NCBI GenBank assembly: GCA_946406195.1
Contig: CAMJJT010000001.1
Coordinates: forward strand, 124,001 to 188,000
DNA: 64,000 bases
Direction of reading: 5' to 3'
Origin: an uncultured Bacteroidales bacterium
Lineage (GTDB): Bacteria > Bacteroidota > Bacteroidia > Bacteroidales > Paludibacteraceae
Positions 7,781-19,143 of the stretch are shown here, one piece after another. Made by a program: the position numbers and the translations under genes. The first letter of the stretch is position 1. Every line of letters starts with the position of its first letter. The notes under the pieces are model-generated. The model ran no database searches. It worked only from the letters and a program-made list of their open reading frames with translations, and had not been told where the DNA came from.

Positions 7781-9772
7781 ATGTACCGCAAATTATCACA
7801 GCAAGAGATAGCGCAGATGGAGGCACAGGGATGTAGTGCACGCGATTGGGCGGACGTGGAGGTAGCCGAAGCGTTCGATGCCAGATACGTGCGCAACACC
7901 ACTTTCTCCGGACACAACCAACTGGGTGTTTTCGGACGCGAGATAGAGTTGCCCGGAGGACTGAAGATCCACTCAGGCATCTACAATGCCACCTTGCACA
8001 ACTGCGAGGTAGGCGACGATGCGCACCTCTACAACATCCATAATTACATCGCCAATTATCATATCGGAGCGCACACCTGCATTGAGAATGTGAACGCAAT
8101 CTTAGTGGATCGCCGTTCCACGTTCGGCAACGGTGTCCGCGTGCCGGTGATGAATGAAGGTGGTGGTCGCGAGATCCCTATTTTCAACGAATTGAGCGCC
8201 AGTTTGGCGTATATTCTAACGCTTTATCGTCATCGTCCGGCGATGATTCATGAGTTGGAGCGGCAAATCGATGCTTACGCGGAGTCGCAGGCTTCGGACC
8301 ACGGCTTTATCGGCGATCACGTACGAATACTGAACTGCGGCAGTATAAAGAATGTCCGCATCGGCGATTATGCAGAGCTGAACGGCGTGAGTCGTCTGAA
8401 GAACGGTACGCTCAACTCAAATGAAGCGGCGCCTATTCGTTTGGGAAGCGGCGTGAAGTGTACCGATTTCATTATTGCTTCGGGTGTTGAAATAGGCGAC
8501 TCGACCTTGGTGGACAAGTGCTTTGTTGGGCAAGGCTGTATCTTCGACAAGCACTACTCAGCGGGCGAAAGTCTCTTCTTTAGCAACTGTCAAGGAATGC
8601 ATGGAGAAGCGTGCGCTATCTTCGCAGGTCCTTACACCGTGACCCACCATAAATCGACGCTCCTCATCGCAGGTATGTTCTCGTTCTTGAATGCCGGCTC
8701 GGGTTCCAACCAATCGAACCACATGTACAAACTCGGTCCGATTCATCAGGGCATTGCCGAACGGGGCGCGAAGACCACGAGCGACAGTTATCTGCTCTGG
8801 CCCTCCAAAGTAGGTGCTTTCAGTCTCGTCATGGGACGTCACACCCACCATGCGGACACTTCGGAGTTGCCTTTCTCGTATCTGATAGAGAACAACTCGG
8901 AGAGTTACTTGGTGCCAGGTGCTAATCTGCGTACCGTAGGTACGATCCGCGACGCGCAGAAATGGCCGAAACGCGATAACCGCAAGGACCCGAATAAGTT
9001 AGACCAGATCAATTTCAACCTTCTGAGCCCATATACCGTGCAGAAAATGTGGCGCGGCAGAGAAGTACTGAACGAATTGCAAGCTTTAGGAGGAGAAAAC
9101 ACAGAAGTGTATGGTTATCGAAACTGCAAGATCAAGAATAGTTCGCTTCGTCACGGACGGGAACTATACACTATCGGCATTCAGAAATTTCTCGGTAACA
9201 GCCTGATTAGCAGGTTAGAAAAGGAAGAATGGCACACGATAGACGACATCCGTTCCGTGTTACGACCGGATAGCAAAACCGGAGCCGGAGACTGGGTAGA
9301 TATGGCGGGATTGATTGCGCCGAAGAGCGAAGTGACACGTCTGTTGGACGACATCGAGAAAGGGGCGCTCAGCCTCATTGATATCCAGAAACGGCTCGTT
9401 GAGATGCACGCCAATTACTATTCGTACGAATGGACCTGGGCGTGTGAGAAATTAGAGCAGGTTTGGGGTTGTAGCGTAGAACAAGTGACGCTGGAACAAC
9501 TGCGCAAAACAGTTGAGGAATGGAAAGAGGCGGTGGTCGGATTGGACAAAATGGTGTATAACGATGCCCGGAAGGAGTTCGATCTCAACAGCCAAACCGG
9601 TTTTGGCGTGGACGGAGACCGCGAACAAGCGGAAGCGGATTTCGAAGAGGTACGCGGTAATTTTGAGTCCAACTCGTTTGTCAAAGCCGTGTTGGAGCAT
9701 ATCAAAACAAAGAGCGAATTAGGCGATCGAGTGCTCGCAAAGCTCGCACAAATTGAAAATTTGAAGATTTGA
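7781..9772 (+). CDS. DUF4954-family left-handed beta-helix protein
   Basis: 663 aa with hexapeptide-like repeats and the layout of the Bacteroidetes DUF4954 family. Confidence 0.8.
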   Translation: MYRKLSQQEIAQMEAQGCSARDWADVEVAEAFDARYVRNTTFSGHNQLGVFGREIELPGGLKIHSGIYNATLHNCEVGDDAHLYNIHNYIANYHIGAHTCIENVNAILVDRRSTFGNGVRVPVMNEGGGREIPIFNELSASLAYILTLYRHRPAMIHELERQIDAYAESQASDHGFIGDHVRILNCGSIKNVRIGDYAELNGVSRLKNGTLNSNEAAPIRLGSGVKCTDFIIASGVEIGDSTLVDKCFVGQGCIFDKHYSAGESLFFSNCQGMHGEACAIFAGPYTVTHHKSTLLIAGMFSFLNAGSGSNQSNHMYKLGPIHQGIAERGAKTTSDSYLLWPSKVGAFSLVMGRHTHHADTSELPFSYLIENNSESYLVPGANLRTVGTIRDAQKWPKRDNRKDPNKLDQINFNLLSPYTVQKMWRGREVLNELQALGGENTEVYGYRNCKIKNSSLRHGRELYTIGIQKFLGNSLISRLEKEEWHTIDDIRSVLRPDSKTGAGDWVDMAGLIAPKSEVTRLLDDIEKGALSLIDIQKRLVEMHANYYSYEWTWACEKLEQVWGCSVEQVTLEQLRKTVEEWKEAVVGLDKMVYNDARKEFDLNSQTGFGVDGDREQAEADFEEVRGNFESNSFVKAVLEHIKTKSELGDRVLAKLAQIENLKI

Positions 9773-9776
9773 AAAT

Positions 9777-10595
9777 TTGAAGATTTTGAGCGAAGGAAAA
9801 GTAACCATATTAGGATGCGGCAGTGCCAAGCCGACGAGGACCACCTCGCCTTCGGCGCAATTGGTGGAGATAAGCGACAAATCATTCCTTGTCGATTGCG
9901 GCGAAGGAGTGATTTTGACGATGCAGAAATTGGGGATTCACACCTCAAGGCTGTATAACATCTTCATCTCGCATCTACATGGAGACCACTGTTTCGGTCT
10001 GATCGGGTTGCTTACCACGCTGGGCATGCTCAAACGTACGCAGCCCATGCATATTTACGCTCATCCGGATTTGGAGAAACTGTTGACGCCGCTCTTGGAG
10101 TACCACACGAACGATCGGTTATACGACATCATTTTCCATCCTATTAACCCGCGCAAGCACGAGGTCATTTTTGAGGATCGCACTGTTTCCGTGGAAACTA
10201 TTCCTCTCAAACATGGTGTTCCTACCTGTGGTTTTCTTTTCAAAGAGACCCATCGGGTGAAGAACGAAGATGGTACGTTCAGCCATGAGACCCGCAAGCG
10301 GTACGCTTATTGTTCAGACACGCAATACAGCGAAAAAATCCTTCCGATCATCGAAGGGGTGGATACGTTGTATCATGAGTCCACATTCCTTCAGGCACAC
10401 GGGGCTCGGAGCAAGGAAGTCAAGCACTCAACGGCTGCCGACGCCGCGACGATAGCCAAGATGGCAAAGGCGAAGAAACTGATTTTGGGTCATTATTCCG
10501 CACGGGTTGAAGACCATAATCTCTTCTTGCAAGAGGCCAAACCCATCTTCGATAACACTATCCTTGCAGAGGAAAACGACGTTATAACTCTCTAA
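9777..10595 (+). CDS. rnz: Ribonuclease Z
   Basis: FISHLHGDHCFGLIGLL, CSDTQYSEKILPIIEGVDTLYHESTF, ILGHYSARVED. TTG start. Confidence 0.92.
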   Translation: MKILSEGKVTILGCGSAKPTRTTSPSAQLVEISDKSFLVDCGEGVILTMQKLGIHTSRLYNIFISHLHGDHCFGLIGLLTTLGMLKRTQPMHIYAHPDLEKLLTPLLEYHTNDRLYDIIFHPINPRKHEVIFEDRTVSVETIPLKHGVPTCGFLFKETHRVKNEDGTFSHETRKRYAYCSDTQYSEKILPIIEGVDTLYHESTFLQAHGARSKEVKHSTAADAATIAKMAKAKKLILGHYSARVEDHNLFLQEAKPIFDNTILAEENDVITL

Positions 10596-10621
10596 TCGCG
10601 CATCTATGCACGATGTAAAAA

Positions 10622-11983
10622 ATGGCAAAGTCAACGATCCAATATGTCTGTTCGTCCTGCGGTGCTAAAGCTCCGCAGATGTTAGGACGCTGCCCGGTCT
10701 GCGGCGAATGGGGCACATATGAAGAGGAGGTCGTCGAAAGTCGAAATACCGGTATATCGAAATATCGGAATATCGACGAGAAAACCATGCCGAAACGTCT
10801 GCAAGACGTTGTGGCTACCAACGAGATGCGATTGGACATGCGAAACGGCGAGTTTAATCGTGTCTTAGGAGGAGGTCTGGTTCCGGGAAGTCTTGTGCTC
10901 TTGGGCGGTGAACCCGGAATAGGCAAATCCACACTCGCGTTGCAAGTGTTGATGCAACAAGGCGAGCGAAAGACTTTCTACGCTTCCGGAGAGGAGTCCG
11001 TACGCCAACTCAAACTGCGCGCCGAACGCTTAGCCGGCAATGCGGAAAATTTATACATTTCTTCGGAGACATCGTTAGAGCGCATTTTGGATCAAGTCAA
11101 AGAGTTGGAACCCGAGATTGTTGTCATCGACTCCATCCAAACAATTGGCACAGAGGCAGTTGAAGCCTCCATCGGCAGCCTCACACAAGTACGCGAATGT
11201 GCAGCGCGCATCTTGGAGTTTGCCAAGACGCGCAATATACCGTTTATCATCATCGGACATATTAACAAGGAAGGTTCGCTCGCCGGCCCGAAAGTGCTGG
11301 AACATATTGTAGATACCGTGCTGCAATTCGAGGGCGACCAGCAATATATGTACCGTATTCTGCGTGCGCAGAAGAACCGGTTCGGCTCAACGTCCGAGAT
11401 CGGTATTTATGAGATGCGGCAGGATGGTCTGAGGGAAGTAACGAACCCCTCGGAGTTACTGCTTTCTACTGCCCGCGAAGGCTTGTCCGGTATAGCTATA
11501 GCCGCAGCTGTCGAAGGGGTAAGACCTTTCCTCATTGAGGTGCAAGCACTCGTCTCCTCTGCTGCTTATGGTACGCCGCAGCGCTCCTCTACCGGGTTTG
11601 ACGGACGGCGACTAAACATGTTATTGGCTGTCTTGGAGAAACGCGTGGGGTTCAAACTGCTGCAAAAAGATGTCTTCCTCAATATAGCCGGTGGCCTCAA
11701 AGTGCAAGACCCCGCTATCGATTTGGCGGTTCTGGCTGCCGTCCTCAGCAGTAACATGGACATCGTCTTGGACGCGGGTACATGCCTCTGCGGAGAAGTG
11801 GGTTTGGCAGGAGAGATTCGCCCGGTCAACCGCATCGAACAACGTATCTCCGAGGCGCAGAAATTAGGTTTCCGTCGCATCCTCATCCCTGCCGAGCAAA
11901 AGGTAGAGACAGGGCGCTACTCTATTGAGATTGTGCCGGTTAAGAAAGTGACGGACGCTTTTCGCTTACTCATAAAAAATTAA
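10622..11983 (+). CDS. radA: DNA repair protein RadA
   Basis: Zn finger CSSCGAKAPQMLGRCPVC, Walker A GGEPGIGKSTL, KNRFGSTSEIG motif. Confidence 0.96.
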   Translation: MAKSTIQYVCSSCGAKAPQMLGRCPVCGEWGTYEEEVVESRNTGISKYRNIDEKTMPKRLQDVVATNEMRLDMRNGEFNRVLGGGLVPGSLVLLGGEPGIGKSTLALQVLMQQGERKTFYASGEESVRQLKLRAERLAGNAENLYISSETSLERILDQVKELEPEIVVIDSIQTIGTEAVEASIGSLTQVRECAARILEFAKTRNIPFIIIGHINKEGSLAGPKVLEHIVDTVLQFEGDQQYMYRILRAQKNRFGSTSEIGIYEMRQDGLREVTNPSELLLSTAREGLSGIAIAAAVEGVRPFLIEVQALVSSAAYGTPQRSSTGFDGRRLNMLLAVLEKRVGFKLLQKDVFLNIAGGLKVQDPAIDLAVLAAVLSSNMDIVLDAGTCLCGEVGLAGEIRPVNRIEQRISEAQKLGFRRILIPAEQKVETGRYSIEIVPVKKVTDAFRLLIKN

Positions 11984-11988
11984 ACACC

Positions 11989-12333
11989 ATGAACCGATTA
12001 TTTCTCTTTTTATGCTTGCTCACAGTATCCGCTACCACGATGGCGCAACGGGTTTATTCCACCGATCATGAGTATCAGGCAGACGTAAATGTTTACGTAA
12101 CGGACCATGAGTACCAAGCCGATTTATTGGTTTACTCGGCTGATCATGAATATGAAGCGAAAGGCAATGAAGGCAAATGGTATTTTGTGGATCATGAGTA
12201 TCAAGCAGATGTAAATATCTACTTTGTAGATCATGAGTACCAAGCGGATTTGACCATTTGTTTTGTTCGTCAGGAATACAATGCCGGTTGGCGAAATAAT
12301 TCCAAAAAGCACTTCATGTACAAATCCAATTAA
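11989..12333 (+). CDS. Secreted 7(1) septoil knot / DUF6150-like repeat protein
   Basis: Signal peptide plus repeated [TSV]DHEYQAD units. Confidence 0.7.
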   Translation: MNRLFLFLCLLTVSATTMAQRVYSTDHEYQADVNVYVTDHEYQADLLVYSADHEYEAKGNEGKWYFVDHEYQADVNIYFVDHEYQADLTICFVRQEYNAGWRNNSKKHFMYKSN

Positions 12334-12382
12334 TCCAAACGGACACGATAATCGATAAATCTGCATCAAAAGTGCAGATTTA

Positions 12383-12413
12383 TTTGCATATGTCCATTTT
12401 TTTTGTACCTTCG
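12383..12413 (+). promoter_or_regulatory. Promoter with imperfect -7 element
   Basis: TTTGcatatg-N-TACCTTcg, preceded by hairpin AAATCTGCA-tcaaaag-TGCAGATTT. Confidence 0.55.
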
Positions 12414-12490
12414 GCACGCCCTTATAAACAAGGAATTCTCCGAAGGAAGAGTAAAAAAATCCTGCAAATGGCAAAATAAAACAAGTTTTA

Positions 12491-12522
12491 TTTGCACATT
12501 CGGATTTTTTTTTGTACCTTTG
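12491..12522 (+). promoter_or_regulatory. Promoter upstream of the DUF6089-like gene
   Basis: TTTG-N20-TACCTTTG. Confidence 0.75.
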
Positions 12523-12538
12523 CGCCCGATTTTGTAAT

Positions 12539-13288
12539 ATGAATAATTATGCGCGTGTGCGCAGGAGAAGAATGAGGCGGTACATCTATATAATAACGAG
12601 CGTGTTAGTGCTTGCGTGTGTAAGCGTAGAAACACGCGCACAGGTGCTCAGTACGGACCAGCCGTACTTGTGCGAATTAGGTGTACAGGGAGGATTCGGG
12701 TATTATGTAGGAGACGCTGCGCCGCATATTTTCATGAATATCCGCGAGGCGTACGGTATTCATTTCCGGTATAAATTCACCAAGCGCTGGGCGATACAGG
12801 CAAAAGTGTCGGGGCAGCGCATTGCCGGCAATGATTTCGATATACGCGGTACAAAACTGGATACCCGTTGGCAGAACCAGATGATCAACGTGGACGTGAT
12901 GGCGGAGTTTAATTTTTTCCGTTTCGGTACTTCCAATAAATACGACAAGCGTATCCGTCCTTACACCCCGTATATTTTCTTAGGTATCGGCGCAGGTATG
13001 TATGGTTTAGGAGACCATGCGGATTTATCCCGCGGCACTCATGCCACTGCCTATATTCCGCTGGGAATCGGATTCAAATGGAAGTTTCATCGCTTCATTG
13101 GCATGAATATTGCATGGCAACATAATATATACATGGCGGATAACTTGGAGAGCCGCGATGCGTTGGATAACAAGCATCAGTTGAACGGCTGGAATTGGAT
13201 GAACTGCGACCTGACAGGTATGTTTACGGTCGGGCTTGTTTTTGAGTTCGCCAAGGCCAAGAAAGAATGCCGGATATGTAATTTTTAA
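12539..13288 (+). CDS. Outer membrane beta-barrel protein (DUF6089-like)
   Basis: Signal peptide, beta-barrel pattern, located upstream of uppS-bamA. Start adjusted from 12512, which lies in the promoter. Confidence 0.75.
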   Translation: MNNYARVRRRRMRRYIYIITSVLVLACVSVETRAQVLSTDQPYLCELGVQGGFGYYVGDAAPHIFMNIREAYGIHFRYKFTKRWAIQAKVSGQRIAGNDFDIRGTKLDTRWQNQMINVDVMAEFNFFRFGTSNKYDKRIRPYTPYIFLGIGAGMYGLGDHADLSRGTHATAYIPLGIGFKWKFHRFIGMNIAWQHNIYMADNLESRDALDNKHQLNGWNWMNCDLTGMFTVGLVFEFAKAKKECRICNF

Positions 13289-13293
13289 AGACA

Positions 13294-14034
13294 ATGGATT
13301 ATAAAGAACAAATAGACAAATCGACCCTACCGCGCCACATTGCCATCATCATGGATGGTAACGGTCGTTGGGCAAAAAAACAAGGTCTGGCACGTATGTT
13401 CGGGCATAAGCAAGGCGTAGAAACCGTGCACAACATCACCGTAGCAGCAACCAAGTTGGGCGTTGAGTATCTGACGCTCTACACTTTCTCCACGGAGAAC
13501 TGGAACAGACCCAAGGAGGAAGTAGATGCCTTAATGACCTTGTTGGTTGATACGATTGTGAAGGAGACCCCGACGCTGATGAACAACAATGTTCGTCTGC
13601 AGACAATCGGTGATATCGAGCGCTTACCGGAAGGTACGAAACAGAAATTCCTCGGTTGCATTGAGCAGACGAGCCGCAACACGGGTCTGACGATGGTGAT
13701 TGCACTCAGCTATTCTTCGCGTTGGGAGATCACGGAGGCAATGCGTACGGCAGTTCGTCGTGCACAAACAGGAGAACTGCGTGCCGAGGATGTGAATGAA
13801 CAGCTCGTAAGCAGCCTCATGACCACCCACGAGATGCCGGATCCGGATCTCCTCATCCGAACCAGCGGTGAGTATCGTATCAGCAATTTCCTGCTTTGGC
13901 AACTGGCATACAGCGAGCTGTATTTCACCGACTGCCTATGGCCGGAGTTCACAGAAGAAGAGTTCTACAAAGCCATTGTAGATTATCAGAAGAGAGAACG
14001 TAGATTTGGAAAAACAAGTGAACAGATTCATTAA
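13294..14034 (+). CDS. uppS: Isoprenyl transferase (undecaprenyl diphosphate synthase)
   Basis: [37 protein letters not shown]. Confidence 0.96.
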   Translation: MDYKEQIDKSTLPRHIAIIMDGNGRWAKKQGLARMFGHKQGVETVHNITVAATKLGVEYLTLYTFSTENWNRPKEEVDALMTLLVDTIVKETPTLMNNNVRLQTIGDIERLPEGTKQKFLGCIEQTSRNTGLTMVIALSYSSRWEITEAMRTAVRRAQTGELRAEDVNEQLVSSLMTTHEMPDPDLLIRTSGEYRISNFLLWQLAYSELYFTDCLWPEFTEEEFYKAIVDYQKRERRFGKTSEQIH

Positions 14035-16585
14035 TATCATATTCTTTTTGCTCTTCAGCATCGGTGTTTTCGCGCAAGACATCGAGTACGGCTTAACCAG
14101 TAAGACGTACGAGATTGCCAGCATCGAAGTAGAAGGCGCTGACAACTACGAGGATTTCGTGCTGATCGGATTCTCCGGTCTGGCGGTAGGCGATAAGATT
14201 GACGTACCGGGTCCGCAGATTACCAAAGCCATCAAAAGGTTCTGGAAACAAGGTCTTTTCTCCAATGTCAAGATCAAAGCGAAGAAGATTGAGGGGAATA
14301 AGATCTGGTTAGTGATCGAGTTGGCGCAGCGTCCGCGTATCAGCGAAGTCAAATACGAGGGTCTCAAGAAAAGCGAACGGGAGGATGTGGAGATCAAAGC
14401 CGGTATCCGTCCGGGGTCGCAGATGACGCCGAACGTAGAGGATCACGCCAAGACAGTAATCAAGAAATTCCTTGCGGACAAAGGATTCCACAACGCGGAG
14501 ATACATATTGTTCAGAAACCCGATCCGGACCACAAGGGCTATGTGCGTGTGCTGGTAGCGGTGGATAAGAAAGCCAAGACCAAAGTAGGAAAAATATATA
14601 TCACCGGAAACAAAGCCTTGAGTCACCTACAGATTAACAAGGCGATGAAGAAGACGAATGACAATCACATCATCAATATGTTCCGCACGAAGAAATTCGT
14701 AGATGCAGAGTACGAGAAAGACAAACAAGCGGTGATTGATAAATATAACGAGGTAGGTTATCGCGACGCGTACATCGTAGCCGATTCCGTGGTACCGAGT
14801 CCGACAAAGAAGAACCGCGTAGATGTCTATATGACCATCAGCGAAGGTGATAAATACTACGTCCGCTCCATCAAATGGGTAGGAAACACTATTTATCCTT
14901 ACGAATATCTGGATGCAACGTTAGGCGTCAAACCGGGAGATGTATATAACCTGAAGACGCTCAACGAGCGCTTACAGACCGACGACGATGCCGTCAGCAA
15001 ATTGTACACCGACCGTGGTTATCTCTTCTTTAATGTAGAACCTGTTGAGGTGAATGTGGAGAATGACTCGATTGATTTCGAGATGCGCTTGTACGAAGGC
15101 AAACCGGCTACCATCAATGATATCAAGATTGTAGGTAACACGAGGGTCTATGAGCATGTCGTTCGCCGTGAGTTATACACCAAACCGGGACAACTATACT
15201 CCCAATCGGATATTATGCGCTCCCTGCGTGAGTTGGCGCAGATGGGACACTTCGATCAAGAGAAACTGGTTCCGGATATTCAACCGGACCCAGAGAACGG
15301 AACGGTGGACATCACTTATAATCTGGAGACTAAGTCCAGCGACCAAGTGGAGTTCTCCCTCGGTTGGGGCGCTACAGGTATTACGGGTTCGATTGGTTTC
15401 AAGTTCACCAACTTCGCTATCCAGAACCTCTTCAACAAGAAATCTTACCGCATCGTGCCGCAAGGAGAAGGTCAGACTTTCTCCATCAACCTGCGTACGA
15501 ACGGTATCTACTCGACGTCGGTCTCGCTGTCATTCCTTGAGCCATGGCTGGGAGGAAAACGTCCTAACAGCCTCAGCGCCAGCTTCTTCTTCTATAACCA
15601 AACGGGTTATTCCAGCCGTTACCAACGTGCGTACCAAAACTTATACAACTCCTATTCGGATTATTACTATTATTCCGGTAACTCCAATTATTACCAGCAG
15701 TTAGCGGAAGCCGAGGCGGATAAAGGCAAGTTCATTCGCCAGTTCGGTTTTGCACTCGGTTATGGTAAACGTCTCCGTTGGCCGGATGATTATTTCACGT
15801 TCTATACTGAGCTGAGCTATACGCTCTTCTGGATGCGTGATTGGGCTTACATGCAAGTGGCTAATGGTACCATGCACAACTTGGCGCTGAACCTGCAAAT
15901 CAGTCGTTCGTCTATCGACAACCCGATTTATACGCGTCGCGGTTCGCAGTTCAGTTTAGGCGTCAAACTGACACCACCTTGGTCGCTCTTTGAGAAAAAA
16001 GACTACTCCACCCTGACGCCGGAGGAGAAATTCCACCTTATTGAGTATCATAAATGGACATTCAAAGGAAAAGTGTTCACTCCGCTTACGCGAGACAGCA
16101 AACTGGTACTCATGACCCGTGCAGAGTTTGGTTATCTCGGACACTACAACAAATATAAGAAATCACCGGTTGAGACCTATACGATGGGTGGTGACGGTAT
16201 GGCGGGATACTCCGGTGGTTACCAAACCGAATATATATCCATGCGTGGTTACGCAGCCGGTTCGCTCACACCGTACGACGCCTATACAGGACGTAACTTA
16301 GGATATGTATATAATAAGTTTACCATCGAGATGCGCTATCCTATTACGCTGGAGCAGAATGCCACTATATGGGTACTCGGTTTCTTGGAGGCCGGAAACT
16401 GCTTCGCGAACATAGAGGAGTATAACCCCTTCGATCTCAAGCGTTCCGCCGGTGTGGGTGTCCGCTTTTTCCTGCCGATGTTCGGTCTGCTCGGTATAGA
16501 CTGGGGTTGGGGCTTCGACGAGATTAACGGAAGCAGAAACTACAGCGGTAGTCAATTCCACTTCGTGCTTGGACAAGAAATGTAA
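14006..16585 (+). CDS. bamA: Outer membrane assembly factor BamA
   Basis: POTRA domains and C-terminal barrel; overlaps uppS end. Confidence 0.94.
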   Translation: MEKQVNRFINIIFFLLFSIGVFAQDIEYGLTSKTYEIASIEVEGADNYEDFVLIGFSGLAVGDKIDVPGPQITKAIKRFWKQGLFSNVKIKAKKIEGNKIWLVIELAQRPRISEVKYEGLKKSEREDVEIKAGIRPGSQMTPNVEDHAKTVIKKFLADKGFHNAEIHIVQKPDPDHKGYVRVLVAVDKKAKTKVGKIYITGNKALSHLQINKAMKKTNDNHIINMFRTKKFVDAEYEKDKQAVIDKYNEVGYRDAYIVADSVVPSPTKKNRVDVYMTISEGDKYYVRSIKWVGNTIYPYEYLDATLGVKPGDVYNLKTLNERLQTDDDAVSKLYTDRGYLFFNVEPVEVNVENDSIDFEMRLYEGKPATINDIKIVGNTRVYEHVVRRELYTKPGQLYSQSDIMRSLRELAQMGHFDQEKLVPDIQPDPENGTVDITYNLETKSSDQVEFSLGWGATGITGSIGFKFTNFAIQNLFNKKSYRIVPQGEGQTFSINLRTNGIYSTSVSLSFLEPWLGGKRPNSLSASFFFYNQTGYSSRYQRAYQNLYNSYSDYYYYSGNSNYYQQLAEAEADKGKFIRQFGFALGYGKRLRWPDDYFTFYTELSYTLFWMRDWAYMQVANGTMHNLALNLQISRSSIDNPIYTRRGSQFSLGVKLTPPWSLFEKKDYSTLTPEEKFHLIEYHKWTFKGKVFTPLTRDSKLVLMTRAEFGYLGHYNKYKKSPVETYTMGGDGMAGYSGGYQTEYISMRGYAAGSLTPYDAYTGRNLGYVYNKFTIEMRYPITLEQNATIWVLGFLEAGNCFANIEEYNPFDLKRSAGVGVRFFLPMFGLLGIDWGWGFDEINGSRNYSGSQFHFVLGQEM

Positions 16586-16603
16586 CAATAATAAAATAAG
16601 AAA

Positions 16604-17122
16604 ATGAAAAGGACAATCATTATACTAATAGCGGCTGTGATGAGTTTTGGCACGGCTTTTGCTAAGGATCAATCGGTAGCATATATTGATATGCAGTATA
16701 TCCTGAAGAATCTGCCTCAATACGAGCAAGCAAACGAACAGTTAACGATGCTCTCCAAGAGGTGGCAAAAAGAAGTGGACGCGGCGCAGCAGGAAGCGCG
16801 TGTGATGGCCACCAATTATCAAACGGAGCAGATCTTCCTCTCCGAAACGATGCGCGCCCAAAGAGAGCAGGAGATTGTTCAGAAAGAGCAAGAGGTATTG
16901 GAACTCAAGCGTAAGTATTTCGGTCAGGAAGGCGAGTTATACAAGAAACGCGAGGCGCTTATCCGCCCTATCCAAGACGAGATATACACGGCTATTCAGG
17001 ATCTGGCGAACGAGAAACATATTGATGTTGTCAAAGACCGTTCTGCCGACCCGGCATTGATTTATATGTCCTCCAAACTGGATGTATCGGATCAGGTTCT
17101 CCAGAAACTGGGTGCAAAATAA
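16604..17122 (+). CDS. OmpH/Skp family chaperone
   Basis: Signal peptide, VAYIDMQYILKNLPQYEQAN, coiled coil. Confidence 0.9.
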   Translation: MKRTIIILIAAVMSFGTAFAKDQSVAYIDMQYILKNLPQYEQANEQLTMLSKRWQKEVDAAQQEARVMATNYQTEQIFLSETMRAQREQEIVQKEQEVLELKRKYFGQEGELYKKREALIRPIQDEIYTAIQDLANEKHIDVVKDRSADPALIYMSSKLDVSDQVLQKLGAK

Positions 17123-17165
17123 ATCCTACCCCTAATAACGAAATAACGAATTAAAAAATACAACA

Positions 17166-17657
17166 ATGAAAAAGATTATTATCACAATCATGTTGGCGTT
17201 GCCGATGCTCGCCAGCGCACAGAAGTTTGGTCACATCAACACGCAAGAGCTCTTTGCTCAGATGCCGGAAGTGGCACAGGTAAAACTGAAAATGGATACT
17301 ATCAATGCTCAGTACGAGTCCCAGTTGACTTCGATGCAGGAGGAGTTCCAGAAGAAACTGCAAGATTATCAATCCCAAGAGGCTACAATGGCTGATGCAG
17401 TGAAGCAGATTCGTCAGCAGGAATTGCAAGAAATGCAGCAACGTATCCAGCTTTTCTATCAGACCGCAGAGCAAGATATCCAGAAAAAGCAGCAAGAACT
17501 GCTGGCTCCGGTGCATGAGAAAATGTCCAAAGCCATCAAAGCCGTTGGTGAGCGCGAGGGTTATACCTATATTTTTGACTCCGCAGCGATGGTGCATATC
17601 GGCAGCGATGCTACCGACGCCACTCCCGCAGTTAAGAAAGAACTCGGTATTAAGTAA
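17166..17657 (+). CDS. OmpH/Skp family chaperone (second copy)
   Basis: KFGHINTQELFAQMPEVAQ, coiled coil, YTYIFDSAAMVHIG. Confidence 0.9.
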   Translation: MKKIIITIMLALPMLASAQKFGHINTQELFAQMPEVAQVKLKMDTINAQYESQLTSMQEEFQKKLQDYQSQEATMADAVKQIRQQELQEMQQRIQLFYQTAEQDIQKKQQELLAPVHEKMSKAIKAVGEREGYTYIFDSAAMVHIGSDATDATPAVKKELGIK

Positions 17658-17681
17658 AATTGTACATCATACATTGACAAT

Positions 17682-17807
17682 ATGGCTGACGGCTATTTGG
17701 AAAGTCATTACGCCGAGTACGAAAAGAAAAAAGCGGCATGGCTAAAAAAGAAAAATTCTTATTCATACAATTATGGTAAAAGCAATACAACAAACACTTC
17801 GCGATAG
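17682..17807 (+). CDS. Small ORF (41 aa), probably conserved
   Basis: MADGYLESHYAEYEKKKAAWLKKKNSYSYNYGKSNTTNTSR; not in ORF track; overlaps MFS start. Confidence 0.5.
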   Translation: MADGYLESHYAEYEKKKAAWLKKKNSYSYNYGKSNTTNTSR

Positions 17808-19143
17808 TGCAGCTGCCAGATGGACAGTACTAGTCCTCGTGGCATCGATGATGTTCTTCGCGTACATGTTCGTAGATATCCTTTCCCCATTGGCATCGTT
17901 ATTGAATGATACGATTGGTTGGGACCAAGGTGTCTTTGGTACTTATGCAGCCGGTGAATATCTGCTGAACGTCTTCGGATTCCTCATCCTCGCAGGTATC
18001 ATCCTCGATAAGATGGGTGTTCGTTTCACGGGTCTGCTCAGTGCCAGCCTGATGGTGATCGGCGCAGCAATCAAGTACTGGGGTATCTCATGGACAGATG
18101 CCAACACGGTCGAATGGCTGAACGCTTGGTGGCCCTCAATGCCGGGTAGCGCTAAATTGGCGATGTTCGGTTTTATGATTTTCGGTTGTGGTTGCGAGAT
18201 GGCAGGTACCACAGTGAGCAAGATCCTCGCCAAATGGTTCAAAGGTAAAGAGATGGCATTGGCGATGGGTCTGGAGATGGCGATCGCGCGACTCGGCGTC
18301 TTTGGCGCTATGTGGCTCGCCCCGATGCTTAGCGAGAAATTTGCGGTGGACGGAACGAACTCCGTAACAGCGCCGTTGCTCTTTGCATCGCTGCTGTTGG
18401 TAATTGGATTGCTCAATTTCTTCATTTTCACTATTATGGATACGAAGTTTGACAACCAACTCGTAGCTATCGGTGAAGCTACCGCGGAGAAAGATCCGGA
18501 GGATGAGTTCCATGTTTCGGATTTGGGTCAGATCTTCCAATCGAAGATGTTCTGGATTGTTGCATTGCTTTGCGTGCTCTACTATTCCGCCATCTTCCCC
18601 TTCCAGCGTTTTGCAACGAACTTCCTCGAAGAGACGCTTGCTATTTCCAACGCCGAGGCAGCCGGCCTCTTCAAATGGTTCCCGATCTTGGCGATGGTTC
18701 TGACACCTTTCCTCGGTGCGTTTATTGACTACAAAGGAAAAGGTGCTTCGATGATGTTGCTCGGAGCAGTGATTATGATTGTATGCCATTGTGTCTTTGC
18801 TTTCGTATTGCCAGCATACCCCAGCAAAACGCTTGCGCTTGTCACGATTTTGATTCTCGGTGTGAGTTTCTCGCTTGTGCCGGCTTCCATGTGGCCGTCG
18901 GTACCAAAGATCATAGATGAGAAAGTGTTAGGTTCGGCTTACTGCTTGATTTTCTGGGTACAGAACATCGGTTTATGCCTCGTACCGCTGCTGATCGGCA
19001 AACTGCGTGTAGCCACTAATGGTTACCTCATACCGATGTGTGTCTTTGCATCGTTCGGCGTTCTTGCTTTCTTGCTGAGTCTTGCATTGAAGATTGAGGA
19101 TAAAAAGAAGAACTATGGATTGGAACTTCCTAATAAAAAATAA
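17773..19143 (+). CDS. MFS transporter
   Basis: About 12 hydrophobic segments, MFS pattern. Confidence 0.88.
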   Translation: MVKAIQQTLRDSAAARWTVLVLVASMMFFAYMFVDILSPLASLLNDTIGWDQGVFGTYAAGEYLLNVFGFLILAGIILDKMGVRFTGLLSASLMVIGAAIKYWGISWTDANTVEWLNAWWPSMPGSAKLAMFGFMIFGCGCEMAGTTVSKILAKWFKGKEMALAMGLEMAIARLGVFGAMWLAPMLSEKFAVDGTNSVTAPLLFASLLLVIGLLNFFIFTIMDTKFDNQLVAIGEATAEKDPEDEFHVSDLGQIFQSKMFWIVALLCVLYYSAIFPFQRFATNFLEETLAISNAEAAGLFKWFPILAMVLTPFLGAFIDYKGKGASMMLLGAVIMIVCHCVFAFVLPAYPSKTLALVTILILGVSFSLVPASMWPSVPKIIDEKVLGSAYCLIFWVQNIGLCLVPLLIGKLRVATNGYLIPMCVFASFGVLAFLLSLALKIEDKKKNYGLELPNKK

